Source: Glaciimonas sp.
GTDB lineage: Bacteria; Pseudomonadota; Gammaproteobacteria; Burkholderiales; Burkholderiaceae_D
Direction: 5' to 3'
Assembly: GCA_012927585.1 (NCBI GenBank)
Contig: JABBOY010000042.1
Span: forward strand, 167,791-231,790
Length of the DNA: 64,000 bases
Of this stretch, positions 54,004 to 62,583 are shown piece by piece. The translations under genes were made by a program, and so were the position numbers. The notes under the pieces were generated by a model. It was not told where the DNA came from. It made no database searches and saw nothing but the letters and a program-made list of their open reading frames with translations. How positions within the stretch are numbered: the first letter of the stretch is position 1; each line of letters begins with the position of its first letter.

Positions 54004-54981
54004 TCAGACCGGCAGACCGTTGGCGTCGAACACGCCTTCGAACAATACCGAGCTCAGATAGCGCTCGCCTGAGTCCGGCAAAATGACCACGATAGTCTTG
54101 CCCGCATTTTCGGCGCGTTTGGCCCATCGCACCGCCACAGCCGCCGCCGCACCGCAAGATATGCCGGACAAAATACCTTCTTCCCGCGCCAGACGACGGG
54201 TGAACTCGATCGCTTCTTCACTGCTTATGGTTTCGATTGCATCTATCAGACTTAAATCGAGTACTTGCGGCACAAAGCCGGCGCCGATCCCTTGAATTTT
54301 ATGCGGCCCAGGTTTCAGCGGTTCGCCGGCACGGGTTTGACTTAGCACGGGGCTGGTAGTTGGCTCAACTGCTACCGACAATACGTTGGCGCCCTTGGTT
54401 TTTTTAAAGAAACGCGCTACGCCGGTAATGGTGCCGCCGGTGCCGACGCCGGCTACAAATATATCCACGCGGCCGTTGGTGTCGGCCCAGATCTCCGGCC
54501 CGGTGGTTGCCTCGTGAATGGCGGGGTTCGCCGGATTCTTGAACTGTTGCAGCAGTACATACTTGTCAGGATCGGATGTGGCAATTTCCTCCGCCTTGGC
54601 GATGGCGCCGTTCATGCCTTTCGCGCCGTCGGTCAGCACCAGTTTTGCGCCATAGGCCAGCAACAGCTTGCGCCGTTCGACGCTCATGGTTTCCGGCATG
54701 GTCAGCGTTAGCGGGATGCCACGCGCGGCCGCCACAAATGCGAGTGCGATGCCGGTGTTGCCGCTGGTAGGCTCTACCAGCTCTTTTCCTGGCCCAAGCA
54801 GTCCGCGTTTTTCAGCATCTGCGATCATCGCGGCACCAATCCGGCACTTCACCGAATACGCCGGATTACGTCCTTCAATTTTCGCCAGCACCGTGGCTGC
54901 CGCGCCGTCGGTTACGCGATTGAGCCGCACCAGCGGCGTGTGTCCGATTGACAGCGAATTATCTTCAAACCAGCCTGACAT
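54004..54981 (-). CDS. cysK: Cysteine synthase A (O-acetylserine sulfhydrylase)
   Basis: A 325-residue PLP enzyme that makes cysteine from O-acetylserine and sulfide. The PLP-binding Lys is at about residue 45 in [12 protein letters not shown], a CysK-type sequence; TSGNTG binds the substrate, VGTGGTITG binds the PLP phosphate, and [10 protein letters not shown] is near the C-terminus. The CysK form is favoured over CysM by the SVKCRIG motif and the NPANP segment. A truncated and mutated copy of its 5' end and promoter lies at 63621-63833. Confidence 0.94.
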   Translation of the reverse strand: MSGWFEDNSLSIGHTPLVRLNRVTDGAAATVLAKIEGRNPAYSVKCRIGAAMIADAEKRGLLGPGKELVEPTSGNTGIALAFVAAARGIPLTLTMPETMSVERRKLLLAYGAKLVLTDGAKGMNGAIAKAEEIATSDPDKYVLLQQFKNPANPAIHEATTGPEIWADTNGRVDIFVAGVGTGGTITGVARFFKKTKGANVLSVAVEPTTSPVLSQTRAGEPLKPGPHKIQGIGAGFVPQVLDLSLIDAIETISSEEAIEFTRRLAREEGILSGISCGAAAAVAVRWAKRAENAGKTIVVILPDSGERYLSSVLFEGVFDANGLPV

Positions 54982-55129
54982 GGAAGCTCCCTTGGGTTAT
55001 GGATTAGCAGCCGATTGGATAAAGTCCGCTCAACCGCACATATCAAAATATACAATTTTCATATATGAGCATAGCCAAAACTACATATTTGGACAACGAA
55101 TAAAAATGCATTTAAATATTTGAAATTTG
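54916..55129 (-). repeat. cysK 5' end and promoter region, original copy of a duplication
   Basis: From codon 22 of cysK back through about 150 bases of upstream DNA, this segment is repeated at 63621-63833, with roughly one difference per ten bases and one single-base indel. The upstream part is AT-rich and includes TATCAAAATATACAATTTTC and ACATATTTGGACAACGAATA, which are well preserved in both copies and so may contain promoter and CysB sites. The rest of the gap to 55255 holds nothing recognised. Confidence 0.85.
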
Positions 55130-55255
55130 TATGAGCGCATGACCCGCTGCATAGGAGGTAACAGGCGCAAGGCAACATAGCAGCATAGCAACATAAAGCA
55201 TGATGCCCTAAACTGCTTTTTGGATGTCTCTATAGCAAAGTATTATTTTGTATAG

Positions 55256-55681
55256 TCATCCACGCTTATTTCTGCCGTCGACCCAGGCTCGTTGCAGCAG
55301 CGATCCCAACAACATGGCCGGCAAAAATACCCAAACCTCCCAATTCGGAGCTGCAAGCAAGCTGATGGCGGGCCCAGGGCAATAACCGCTGATACCCCAG
55401 CCGATACCGAAAACGACGGCGCCAGCGACCAGCGACCGGTCTATGTCCTGCGCTTGCGGCAGATCGAATTTGTCTGCAAAGAGCGGCGTCTTGTGACGCA
55501 AGATCAACCGAAACACGAGCACGGTCACCCCGACCGCACCGCCCAACACAAAAATGAGGCTCGGATCCCAGTGACCGGCGATGTCAAGGAAGTCCAAGAC
55601 CTTGTTAGCGTGGGTCATGCCGGAGACCGCAAGTCCCAGGCCGAACAAGAGGCCGGCGAGCAGGCTGGCAACATTGGTCAT
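55256..55681 (-). CDS. YeeE/YedE family sulfur transporter half (DUF6691)
   Basis: A 141-residue membrane protein with about four helices, starting MTNVASLLAGLLFGLGLAVSG and containing GIGWGISGYCPGPAISLLAA, whose Cys is typical of the family. The frame is open far upstream but that part overlaps the next gene; ATG 55681 overlaps the preceding stop by one base. With its neighbour it forms the two-gene version of the YeeE/YedE (TsuA, PmpAB-like) transporter, thought to import thiosulfate or related sulfur compounds. Location next to cysK supports a sulfur role. Confidence 0.85.
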   Translation of the reverse strand: MTNVASLLAGLLFGLGLAVSGMTHANKVLDFLDIAGHWDPSLIFVLGGAVGVTVLVFRLILRHKTPLFADKFDLPQAQDIDRSLVAGAVVFGIGWGISGYCPGPAISLLAAPNWEVWVFLPAMLLGSLLQRAWVDGRNKRG

Positions 55682-56109
55682 CAATACACTCCAAAAATGT
55701 GGCGAACGACAATGGCTGTAGCGATGCCCGTAGACAGGAAAGTCGCCGTCGCCGCCAGCGATCGCTTTGAAAACCGTCCCAGTCCACATACGCCGTGTCC
55801 ACTGGTGCAGCCGCTGCCAAGCGAGGTTCCGAATCCGACCAGCAAGCCTGCAATCGCCAGCAGCCAGACAGGAAAATGCGGCCGTGCCACCGGTGCGTTG
55901 CCGAACACGGCATAGTAGATGCCGGTACCGCCAATCAGTCCAATCAGAAACAACGCGCGCCAAAGTCGGTCGCCCGCTGCTGCGAAGAACAGATTGCCTA
56001 CGATATTGCTGACGCCGGCGATGCGCCCCGTCAGCCATAACAACAACGCCGCGGCGCCACCGATGAGCCCACCGCCTGCCAGGGCGCTGTAAAAGGTAAG
56101 ACTATTCAT
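55681..56109 (-). CDS. YeeE/YedE family sulfur transporter half
   Basis: A 142-residue membrane protein with about four helices and the family signature GSGCTSGHGVCGLGRFSKRS, whose cysteines carry the substrate in TsuA-type transporters. MNSLTFYSALAGG at 56109 is the preferred start; the frame has a further ATG six codons upstream. It is directly followed by the second half, overlapping it by one base (TGATG), so the two are co-translated. Confidence 0.87.
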   Translation of the reverse strand: MNSLTFYSALAGGGLIGGAAALLLWLTGRIAGVSNIVGNLFFAAAGDRLWRALFLIGLIGGTGIYYAVFGNAPVARPHFPVWLLAIAGLLVGFGTSLGSGCTSGHGVCGLGRFSKRSLAATATFLSTGIATAIVVRHIFGVY

Positions 56110-56169
56110 TGGATTTTTTCGTTTCAATCATGGCGACACAGACTCCCTAGCAGGGATATTTGCCGCGCC

Positions 56170-57414
56170 CTATAGATTCCAGCCGTATGCCACGCCCACG
56201 AGATTCTCTGTCATGCCGATATTGGCGTTGCCGCCGCCAAACGGTGTCGGTATCGAGTTGGAACCATTGACTTGTTTCTTGAATGCGTGGGCATAGGACA
56301 GGCTCAGTTCGCCACCGCCAGGCGTTTTCCATGTGGCGCCCAACGTCAGGTGATCCTGCATGACACCGGGGGCAAGAATGTTGAAAAACGTCTGGTCGTT
56401 CGGGATGGGTTGGCCGGCGTGATTATAGCCGATGCGCAAGGTCAGATTCCGGCTGTAGTCGTAGTTCGCGCCGACTTTCAATACCGTGATGTCGCGCCAG
56501 CCGAAGCCAGGCCCGTTGATAGAACCCAGCAGGTTACCGTTAAGCGGATTGGCGATGGATTTTATGCTGCCGTACTTGATTTGTTGAATATCCGCCGCCA
56601 CGGTGACGGCAGGCGTCGCTTTGTAAGCAAACCCGATGCCGAAATTCTCCGGTATGTCGAAATTGCCGCCGTCCGCGAACAGGCCGCGGTAATGGTCGAA
56701 CTTGCCGGTCTTGATCTTGGACGCCCATGTGACGCCCAGGGTCAAATCCGGCGTGATCTGGCCGTCCCATCCCAGGCGCACGCCCCAGCCGGTCGAGGAA
56801 TCGGTTCCGCGATCGGTAAGATTGTTCCGGTCCGAAGAAATGGGGGCAAATGCGTCCAGGCCGTTTGCGGAGAATCGCTGGTAGGCAAAATTCAGGGCAG
56901 CACCAATCGCGTGCTGTTCATTAACCTTATAGGCAACAGACGGTGAAATGAACGCTTGCTCAAGATTGATACCGGCTTGCCCACTACTGCCGAAGGCGCC
57001 GAACGGATTTATGCGGTAGTCGGTGTTCATGCCGCCGTTGCCATAGACTGCGACCCCGACTGCGGTCGTGGTCGACAACTGTTTCGTGTAGCCAAATTCA
57101 GGAATGAAAAAATTTCCAGTGCCGTTGCCGTCGTAGCTGCCATTGGCATTAGGTACAGCATTGCCGACGATGTCGGCTTTGCGCCTGGGTGCAAACCAGC
57201 TCAAGCCAGCATCAATGCGGTCACCAACCAATACCGTTCCTGCCGGGTTCGAAGCCGCTGCCAGGCCATCCTGCGGCAAAGCTATGCCTACACCACCGAT
57301 GCCTTGCGCCTTAACGCCGAAACCGTGAGAAAAATAACCATCCGTGGCAAAGGCGCTGGTGGTGCCGAAAATAGAAAGGAGCAGCGCTCCAATTCGGTGA
57401 GCTTTGTTCTTCAT
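56170..57414 (-). CDS. FadL/TodX-family outer membrane porin
   Basis: A 414-residue outer-membrane protein. The signal peptide (LLSIFGTTSAFA) is followed by the N-terminal hatch sequence TDGYFSHGFGVKAQGIGGVGIALPQDGLAAASNPAGT, characteristic of the OMPP1/FadL/TodX group, and alternating beta-strand segments ending with an aromatic-type terminal strand (LVGVAYGWNL). The family passes hydrophobic compounds, such as fatty acids or aromatics. The neighbouring YeeE/YedE and sulfonate genes suggest organosulfur substrates, but that is inference from position only. Confidence 0.87.
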   Translation of the reverse strand: MKNKAHRIGALLLSIFGTTSAFATDGYFSHGFGVKAQGIGGVGIALPQDGLAAASNPAGTVLVGDRIDAGLSWFAPRRKADIVGNAVPNANGSYDGNGTGNFFIPEFGYTKQLSTTTAVGVAVYGNGGMNTDYRINPFGAFGSSGQAGINLEQAFISPSVAYKVNEQHAIGAALNFAYQRFSANGLDAFAPISSDRNNLTDRGTDSSTGWGVRLGWDGQITPDLTLGVTWASKIKTGKFDHYRGLFADGGNFDIPENFGIGFAYKATPAVTVAADIQQIKYGSIKSIANPLNGNLLGSINGPGFGWRDITVLKVGANYDYSRNLTLRIGYNHAGQPIPNDQTFFNILAPGVMQDHLTLGATWKTPGGGELSLSYAHAFKKQVNGSNSIPTPFGGGNANIGMTENLVGVAYGWNL

Positions 57415-57639
57415 ATTATGTCCTTAGAGTGCGGTGCGACAGGTTACCGCCCAAGCCGCGCCATATTGGGTGTCGATTCGTCGTGTACCGCTGCATGGCA
57501 GTGATGCGAGGTGGATTAAACCGTAAAAGTATTTTGCGACGAACGAATTTTTTCGTGTTTACATATGCGGTTCGCATCGCAGGTTATTGAACGCTTGTCT
57601 TTTTAGGTTTGCTCTATGCAGGATGGTTGAGTCTGACTA

Positions 57640-58012
57640 GAATGGCACTTACTTAAACGATAAGTACCTGAATTAGCAAGAAGAAAAAGGTTGGTCTGGT
57701 GATACGCTTAAGTCGCCAAACCATTGCGATCACCGAACAGCCAGCCGCCATGCATGTTAGTAGTTCTGTGTTATTCCAATAACATCGCGTTAGACGTTGC
57801 GCCGCTGTTAGCGACGCATTTCGCCTATTCAATCTGCTCGCATCACCCGATCTATTTGGCATACTGGAAGCCTCGCTGGCCGACCATTGTCAACGACTCT
57901 TCCCGCCGACTGAAACACTGTCCATGTTTATGGCGCAAGCGCTGAAGCCGGACCGCTCCTGTCAGGGCGTTGTCAATGATGCGGCCGTGAATCGAATGCT
58001 GCATAGCCTGCC
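57640..58012 (+). repeat. 373-bp identical direct repeat, copy 1
   Basis: Identical, as far as can be read, to 62054-62426. It is the 5' part of the IS4-family element. The pair flanks the tauABC-hicAB block in direct orientation. Confidence 0.9.
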
Positions 58013-58394
58013 TTGGGCATGCAGCCCCTGAACTGTAAAACGCCACAGATGGGCCAAAAGGAGATGCATGCTTATCTACGGGCTTACAACTTGATCCGCT
58101 TAATCATGCTGCAATCCGTATTGCTGACCGATGTATTGCCACGCTCACCAAGCACACGCAGCAACTGTGGCTGGCATGGAGCGGAACGTCGAGCCATTCA
58201 GATGACAAAGAAAGTACCACAGGACTATTAGTGCTGGTGGGCGAACAGACGGTTGGCAACCGGCCGGGACGAATCGAACCGCGAGCTATCAAGCGAAGAA
58301 AACCCCTACCCTCTGCCGACTCAAACACGCGCTGCGGCAAAGGAGCAAGTGCAAAAATATGGACACCTCAAAAAAATTAATTAAGTGCTATTCG
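57640..58394 (+). mobile_element. Internally deleted IS4-family element with both ends
   Basis: The left end GAATGGCACTTACTTAA and the inverse of the right end, GAATAGCACTTAATTAA, match at 15 of 17 positions. The left part encodes an IS4-type transposase N-terminus (FNLLASPDLFGILEASLADH, LFPPTETLSMFMAQALKPDR, AAVNRMLHSLP). At 58013 it jumps to the C-terminal part (QKEMHAYLRAYNLIRLIMLQ, then in another frame TTGLLVLVGEQTVGNRPGRI). The catalytic core is missing and the remnant is frameshifted, so it cannot make a transposase. Its ends could still be mobilised by a related active copy. Confidence 0.8.
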
Positions 58395-58574
58395 TATGAG
58401 TCTGAAATTCCTGCGGCAGGCTTTTTCTAATGCTGCAGAATTCACATATCGTTAGTTGAGATGATTCGTTTGAAATTCGATGCCAAGTTATTAGAGTTGG
58501 AATCTCAGATAGTTTTGAGACTGAGTCCAAAATCGATGCGGGCATTGAATGAAAACAATTTTTTACAGGCCATT

Positions 58575-59576
58575 ATGAAAACTCCATTTCTAAAGAAATT
58601 TCCCGTGCTGGCGATTGTTTTCTCACTCACAGGCACTGTATTTGCCGCAGACAAGGAGGTCAATATCGCCTATCAAACAGTAGTCGAGCCTTCGAAAATC
58701 GCCCAGGCCGATGGCGAATATGAAAAGGCAAGCGGCTGGAAAATAAACTGGAAAAAATTTGAGAGTGGCGGCGATGTCATTATCGCTGTCGCCTCCGGCG
58801 ATATTCAAATCGGTTACCTCGGCAGCAGTCCTCTTGCTGCTGCTGCAACCAAGGAACTGCCTATCGAAACCATATTTATTGCGGCGGAGATCGGCGAGGC
58901 GGAAGCGCTGGTTGTGCGTAATGGCAGTGGCATCAACAAGCCGCAGGATCTGCTCGGCAAGAAGGTCGCCGTGCCTTTCGTATCGACCACCCATTACAGT
59001 TTTCTCGCCGCATTGAAGCACTGGAAAATAGATCCAAAAGCCGTGCAGATCCTGAACCTGCGTCCTTCGGAAATTGCGGCTGCATGGCAGCGCGGCGACA
59101 TTGATGCCGCTTATGTCTGGGATCCGGCTCTTGGCAAGGCCAAGGAATCCGGCAAGGTACTGACCGATTCGGCCCAAGTGGCGAAGTGGGGCGCACCGAC
59201 CTTCGATGCATGGATCGTGCGTAAGGATTTTGCGCAAAAAAACCCGGATTTTGTGACCGCATTTGTGCTCGTGACAGGCAAGGCTTATGCCGAATTTCGC
59301 AAGAATGGCAAAACCTGGACCGCTGACTCCGTACAGGCTGACAAGATTGCCCGTCTGACTGGGGCGAACAAGGCTGAAATTCCTGCACTGCTTACCGGCA
59401 GCATATTTCCGACATTGGAAGAGCAGACTTCTTCCAGGTTATTGGGCGGCGGTACGGTCAAGGCAATTTCCGATACCTCGCTGTTTCTAAAGGAACAAAA
59501 GAAAGCAGAAAAGGTGCTGGTGGATTATAAGCCGTTCGTTAATCCGCAGTATGTAAAGCAGGCTTCTGCGCGCTAG
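58575..59576 (+). CDS. tauA: Taurine/sulfonate ABC transporter binding protein TauA
   Basis: A 333-residue secreted binding protein. The start MKTPFLKKFPVLAIVFSLTGTVFAA is a signal peptide; the mature part begins KEVNIAYQTVVEPSKIAQADG, very like TauA of E. coli. It continues with IQIGYLGSSPLAAAATKELPIE and the RGDIDAAYVWDPALGKA segment of the family. The frame extends 38 codons upstream, but that part is not TauA-like, and AGG precedes the chosen ATG. First gene of tauABC. The taurine dioxygenase gene tauD is absent here. Confidence 0.9.
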   Translation: MKTPFLKKFPVLAIVFSLTGTVFAADKEVNIAYQTVVEPSKIAQADGEYEKASGWKINWKKFESGGDVIIAVASGDIQIGYLGSSPLAAAATKELPIETIFIAAEIGEAEALVVRNGSGINKPQDLLGKKVAVPFVSTTHYSFLAALKHWKIDPKAVQILNLRPSEIAAAWQRGDIDAAYVWDPALGKAKESGKVLTDSAQVAKWGAPTFDAWIVRKDFAQKNPDFVTAFVLVTGKAYAEFRKNGKTWTADSVQADKIARLTGANKAEIPALLTGSIFPTLEEQTSSRLLGGGTVKAISDTSLFLKEQKKAEKVLVDYKPFVNPQYVKQASAR

Positions 59577-59586
59577 GGCGGCTACC

Positions 59587-60366
59587 ATGATTCGCCTGCA
59601 GTCAATAGGAGTCACATTCGAAATTGCGGGAAACGCTGTTGAGGTTCTGCATGATATTTCGCTTGATTTGCAGGATGCTCGTCTCACGGTTGTGATCGGT
59701 GAGTCGGGATGTGGCAAAACCACGCTCCTGAATGTGATTGCGGGTTTTGTCACGCCTTCATCGGGAACGGTCACGATAGATGGCAGACGAATTACTGGCC
59801 CCGGTGCGGACCGCGGCGTGGTGTTTCAGGACGATGCTTTGCTGCCTTGGCAAAGCGTTTTGGAAAATGTTGCATTCGGCTTGCGCTTGTCGGGCTTGCC
59901 GAAGGTCGAACGGGAAGCCAGGGCGCACGAATATCTGGCACTGACCGGACTGGACAAGTATGCCGATTTCCCAATTTGGAAAATATCGGGTGGAATGCGG
60001 CAGCGGGTTGGATTGGCGCGCGCTTTGGCGGTTGACCCGCGTTTCCTGTTGCTGGACGAACCGCTCGGCGCCCTTGATGCTTTGACGCGCGAACGGATGC
60101 AAGAGCATCTGTTACGTATCTGGAAGGCATCTGGAAAAGGGCTGTTCATGATTACGCATAGCGTGGAAGAAGCCCTGTTTTTGGCCACCGATCTGGTGTT
60201 GTTGCGCGCGCGTCCGGGGCGTGTTGAAACTATCCGCCAACTCGATTTTTCTGAGCGCTTTGCCGCAGGGGAATCTGCACGCAGCATCAAATCGGATCGA
60301 TATTTCGTCAAGTTGCGCGAAGAAATTTTGTACGATCTGTTGATACACGAGGAGCAAAGCGCATGA
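59587..60366 (+). CDS. tauB: Taurine/sulfonate ABC transporter ATP-binding protein TauB
   Basis: A 259-residue ATPase with Walker [13 protein letters not shown], the signature ISGGMRQRVGLARAL, Walker B FLLLDEPLGALDA and the H-loop ITHSVEEALF. The segment DDALLPWQSVLENVAFGLRLSG is typical of nitrate/sulfonate/taurine transporters. It starts 10 bases after tauA and overlaps tauC by 4 bases. Confidence 0.93.
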   Translation: MIRLQSIGVTFEIAGNAVEVLHDISLDLQDARLTVVIGESGCGKTTLLNVIAGFVTPSSGTVTIDGRRITGPGADRGVVFQDDALLPWQSVLENVAFGLRLSGLPKVEREARAHEYLALTGLDKYADFPIWKISGGMRQRVGLARALAVDPRFLLLDEPLGALDALTRERMQEHLLRIWKASGKGLFMITHSVEEALFLATDLVLLRARPGRVETIRQLDFSERFAAGESARSIKSDRYFVKLREEILYDLLIHEEQSA

Positions 60367-61226
60367 GTGAATTAAACGTTACTTTTTCTGCGCTGGAAGC
60401 TTGCGCTCTGGATTGCAGAACGCAAACTGATGAGATCCATCTGCCAATCCGAAAATCCATGCACCTTTCAGATAAGGTGCTCACCGCGATTACGGTATTC
60501 ACGCTGCTCGCACTATGGTGGTTCGTGACAGCGTGGGAATTGGTTCCGCGTCTGTTTTTGCCGGCTCCGTCGGACGTGCTGGCCAAGCTGCGCTCGGTTG
60601 CCACTGAAGGTTTTGTCGACGCAACCCTCTGGCAGCACGCTTCAACCAGTATCGCACGGGTGTCTTGCGCATTGCTGTTGTCGGTCGCGACTGCCGTTCC
60701 GCTAGGCATCCTGATTGGCTTGAGCCGACGCGTTTGCGCGATATTCGATCCGTTGATTGAATTTTATCGGCCTATCCCGCCACTCGCCTATCTGCCGTTG
60801 ATTGTGATCTGGTGCGGCATCGGCGAGTTCTCCAAGGTGCTGCTGATTTATCTGGCAATTTTCGCGCCGCTTGCGATTGCTACCGTGCAGGGCGTGCGCC
60901 GTGTCGATGAAAACCGTATTCGCGCCGCTAGGTCACTGGGCGCTACACATTGGCAATTGGTGCGTTTTGTCATTTTTCCTTCGGCTGCGCCCGACATCCT
61001 GACCGGTGTTCGGATCGGCTTGGGCGTCGGTTGGTCAACTTTGGTCGCAGCGGAATTAATTGCTGCGACCCGCGGGCTGGGGTTCATGATCCAATCCGCC
61101 GCGCAGTTCCTGGTGACGGATGTGGTGGTGATGGGAATTTTGGTGATTGCAATCATCGCCTTTACTTTCGAATGGGCGCTACGGCGCTTGCAGCGCGTAT
61201 GCGTGCCTTGGGCATCACGGGTGTGA
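60363..61226 (+). CDS. tauC: Taurine/sulfonate ABC transporter permease TauC
   Basis: A 287-residue permease with about six helices. The family features are FLPAPSDVLAKLRSVATEGF near the N-terminus, the FYRPIPPLAYLPLIVIWCGIGEFSKVLLI segment and the ATPase-contact loop ARSLGATHWQLVRFVIFPSAAPDILTGVRIGLG. It is the last gene of tauABC. No desulfonating enzyme follows, so the imported sulfonate must be processed by enzymes encoded elsewhere. Confidence 0.93.
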   Translation: MSELNVTFSALEACALDCRTQTDEIHLPIRKSMHLSDKVLTAITVFTLLALWWFVTAWELVPRLFLPAPSDVLAKLRSVATEGFVDATLWQHASTSIARVSCALLLSVATAVPLGILIGLSRRVCAIFDPLIEFYRPIPPLAYLPLIVIWCGIGEFSKVLLIYLAIFAPLAIATVQGVRRVDENRIRAARSLGATHWQLVRFVIFPSAAPDILTGVRIGLGVGWSTLVAAELIAATRGLGFMIQSAAQFLVTDVVVMGILVIAIIAFTFEWALRRLQRVCVPWASRV

Positions 61227-61349
61227 TGTGTGGCACGCAAACCTGGCAGAGAAACCGATTCGATCAAAACAAGAATAACAAGGGACAGACCACGTTTAAT
61301 TCCTGTCAAGTTCCCTGACACTTAACCCACCGAGGGCGCAACAACCCGA

Positions 61350-61384
61350 AACCCCCGTCGCTCAAAAGGCTGCGGGGGTTCTTG
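61350..61384 (+). terminator. Terminator after tauABC
   Basis: AACCCCCG and CGGGGGTT form a stem of 8 bp around a longer loop, followed by CTTGCTG rather than a full U-tract. It lies about 125 bases after the tauC stop, in a 200-base gap before hicA that is otherwise empty. Confidence 0.55.
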
Positions 61385-61429
61385 CTGTTGGCGCTTGCAC
61401 TTCTGCCTTATTGTGCTTGCAGAAGTCGC

Positions 61430-61684
61430 ATGAACAGTAAGCATCGCAAGACACTCGAGGCCATCTTTTCTGACTCTGCCAGCGGAAACCTGCCGTGGGA
61501 TCGTATCGAGTCACTGTTGGTGGCAATCGGTTGTCGTGTAGCCGAAGGTAGCGGGTCGTCGGTGACACTCGAGAAGGATGGCCGTCGGGCGTATTTCCAT
61601 CGGCTAAATCCACAACGCGCTTCACTGGTCTATCGCGTCAAGGCAATACGCGAGTTTTTGACGAAACTGGAGATCACACCATGA
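61430..61684 (+). CDS. hicA: HicA-family type II toxin (putative mRNA interferase)
   Basis: An 84-residue protein that matches HicA along its whole length: MNSKHRKTLEAIFSDSASGN, then LPWDRIESLLVAIGCRVAEG and the catalytic-type His in AYFHRLNP (about residue 57). HicA toxins have a double-stranded-RNA-binding fold and cleave mRNA. The ATG at 61430 is chosen as the typical family start; the frame is open earlier. The stop overlaps the hicB start by 4 bases, as usual for this toxin-antitoxin type. Confidence 0.85.
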   Translation: MNSKHRKTLEAIFSDSASGNLPWDRIESLLVAIGCRVAEGSGSSVTLEKDGRRAYFHRLNPQRASLVYRVKAIREFLTKLEITP

Positions 61685-61977
61685 AAAACACGCTGACCTA
61701 CCGCGGCTATATAGCCCGCATCGAGTTCGACCCTGACGACAACATCCTGGTCGGGCGCGTACTCGATATCGACGACATCATCAGCTTTCACGGCGAATCG
61801 GTTGCTACCTTCACGGCGGCCTTCCACGAGGCAATCGATGATTATGTGGTTGCCTGCGGGAAACTTGAGCAATCCCCCGAAAAACCTGCTTCAGGACGCC
61901 TGATGTTGCGTGTTTCTCCCATTGTGCACGCTGCGGCGCTTAAGGCTGCTGCACATACCGGGCAAAGCCTGAATTGA
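61681..61977 (+). CDS. hicB: HicB-family antitoxin, C-terminally truncated
   Basis: A 98-residue antitoxin with the HicB partial RNase H-like domain (LTYRGYIARIEFDPDDNILVG, then HGESVATFTAAFHEAIDDY) and the beginning of a ribbon-helix-helix DNA-binding domain (GRLMLRVSPIVHAAALKAAA). The frame stops with TGA after GQSLN, but the following in-frame codons read WAEGVLREAAYA to a stop at 62016, which is the expected family ending. A single nonsense change has therefore removed about 12 residues of the DNA-binding domain, probably affecting autoregulation more than toxin binding. Confidence 0.82.
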   Translation: MKNTLTYRGYIARIEFDPDDNILVGRVLDIDDIISFHGESVATFTAAFHEAIDDYVVACGKLEQSPEKPASGRLMLRVSPIVHAAALKAAAHTGQSLN

Positions 61978-62053
61978 TGGGCCGAAGGTGTATTGCGGGA
62001 AGCTGCATATGCTTGAGGAAACATTGCGGTTTGAAAAATAGGCGGACAGACCA

Positions 62054-62426
62054 GAATGGCACTTACTTAAACGATAAGTACCTGAATTAGCAAGAAGAAA
62101 AAGGTTGGTCTGGTGATACGCTTAAGTCGCCAAACCATTGCGATCACCGAACAGCCAGCCGCCATGCATGTTAGTAGTTCTGTGTTATTCCAATAACATC
62201 GCGTTAGACGTTGCGCCGCTGTTAGCGACGCATTTCGCCTATTCAATCTGCTCGCATCACCCGATCTATTTGGCATACTGGAAGCCTCGCTGGCCGACCA
62301 TTGTCAACGACTCTTCCCGCCGACTGAAACACTGTCCATGTTTATGGCGCAAGCGCTGAAGCCGGACCGCTCCTGTCAGGGCGTTGTCAATGATGCGGCC
62401 GTGAATCGAATGCTGCATAGCCTGCC
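62054..62426 (+). repeat. 373-bp identical direct repeat, copy 2
   Basis: Identical, as far as can be read, to 57640-58012, with a constant offset of 4414 bases. The identity suggests recent duplication or gene conversion. Confidence 0.9.
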
Positions 62427-62575
62427 GCCATGTAGCACCAAAACGGGCGGATATTGCAAGGCGCGTCAGCGATTGCCGCTGGAAATGGTGTTGGGATTGG
62501 CGGCCTACATTTGGCTGTACGCGACATTACCTGCAATCAGAAATACGACGAGATGCATCTGCATACAGAACTTTC
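62054..62575 (+). mobile_element. IS4-family 5' fragment, second copy
   Basis: It begins with the same left end (GAATGGCACTTACTTAA) as the element at 57640. The transposase N-terminus continues further than in the first copy, through PPCSTKTGGYCKARQRLPLE, and then leaves the family sequence near 62493 (after LEMV). No right end is seen. The fragment runs up to the convergent binding-protein gene; the stretch 61978-62583 holds no other gene. Confidence 0.75.
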
Positions 62576-62583
62576 GGTAACGA

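Larger units (their letters stand above)
57415..58574. other. Gene-free region between the FadL-like gene and tauA
   Basis: About 1.16 kb, most of which is the insertion-sequence remnant at 57640-58394. The first 225 bases are the upstream region of the FadL-like gene, without clear motifs. The last 180 are the upstream region of tauA and contain only a small CCTGCGGCAGG dyad followed by five T. Confidence 0.6.

Noticed and set aside
55682..56038. Upstream part of the frame that ends at 55256
   Set aside because: It overlaps the first YeeE/YedE gene in another frame, is not family-like, and the ATG at 55681 begins exactly where DUF6691 similarity starts.
57653..57862. Minus-strand frame of 69 codons repeated at 62067-62276
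   Set aside because: It is present twice only because the IS fragment is duplicated; the plus strand carries the recognisable transposase sequence.
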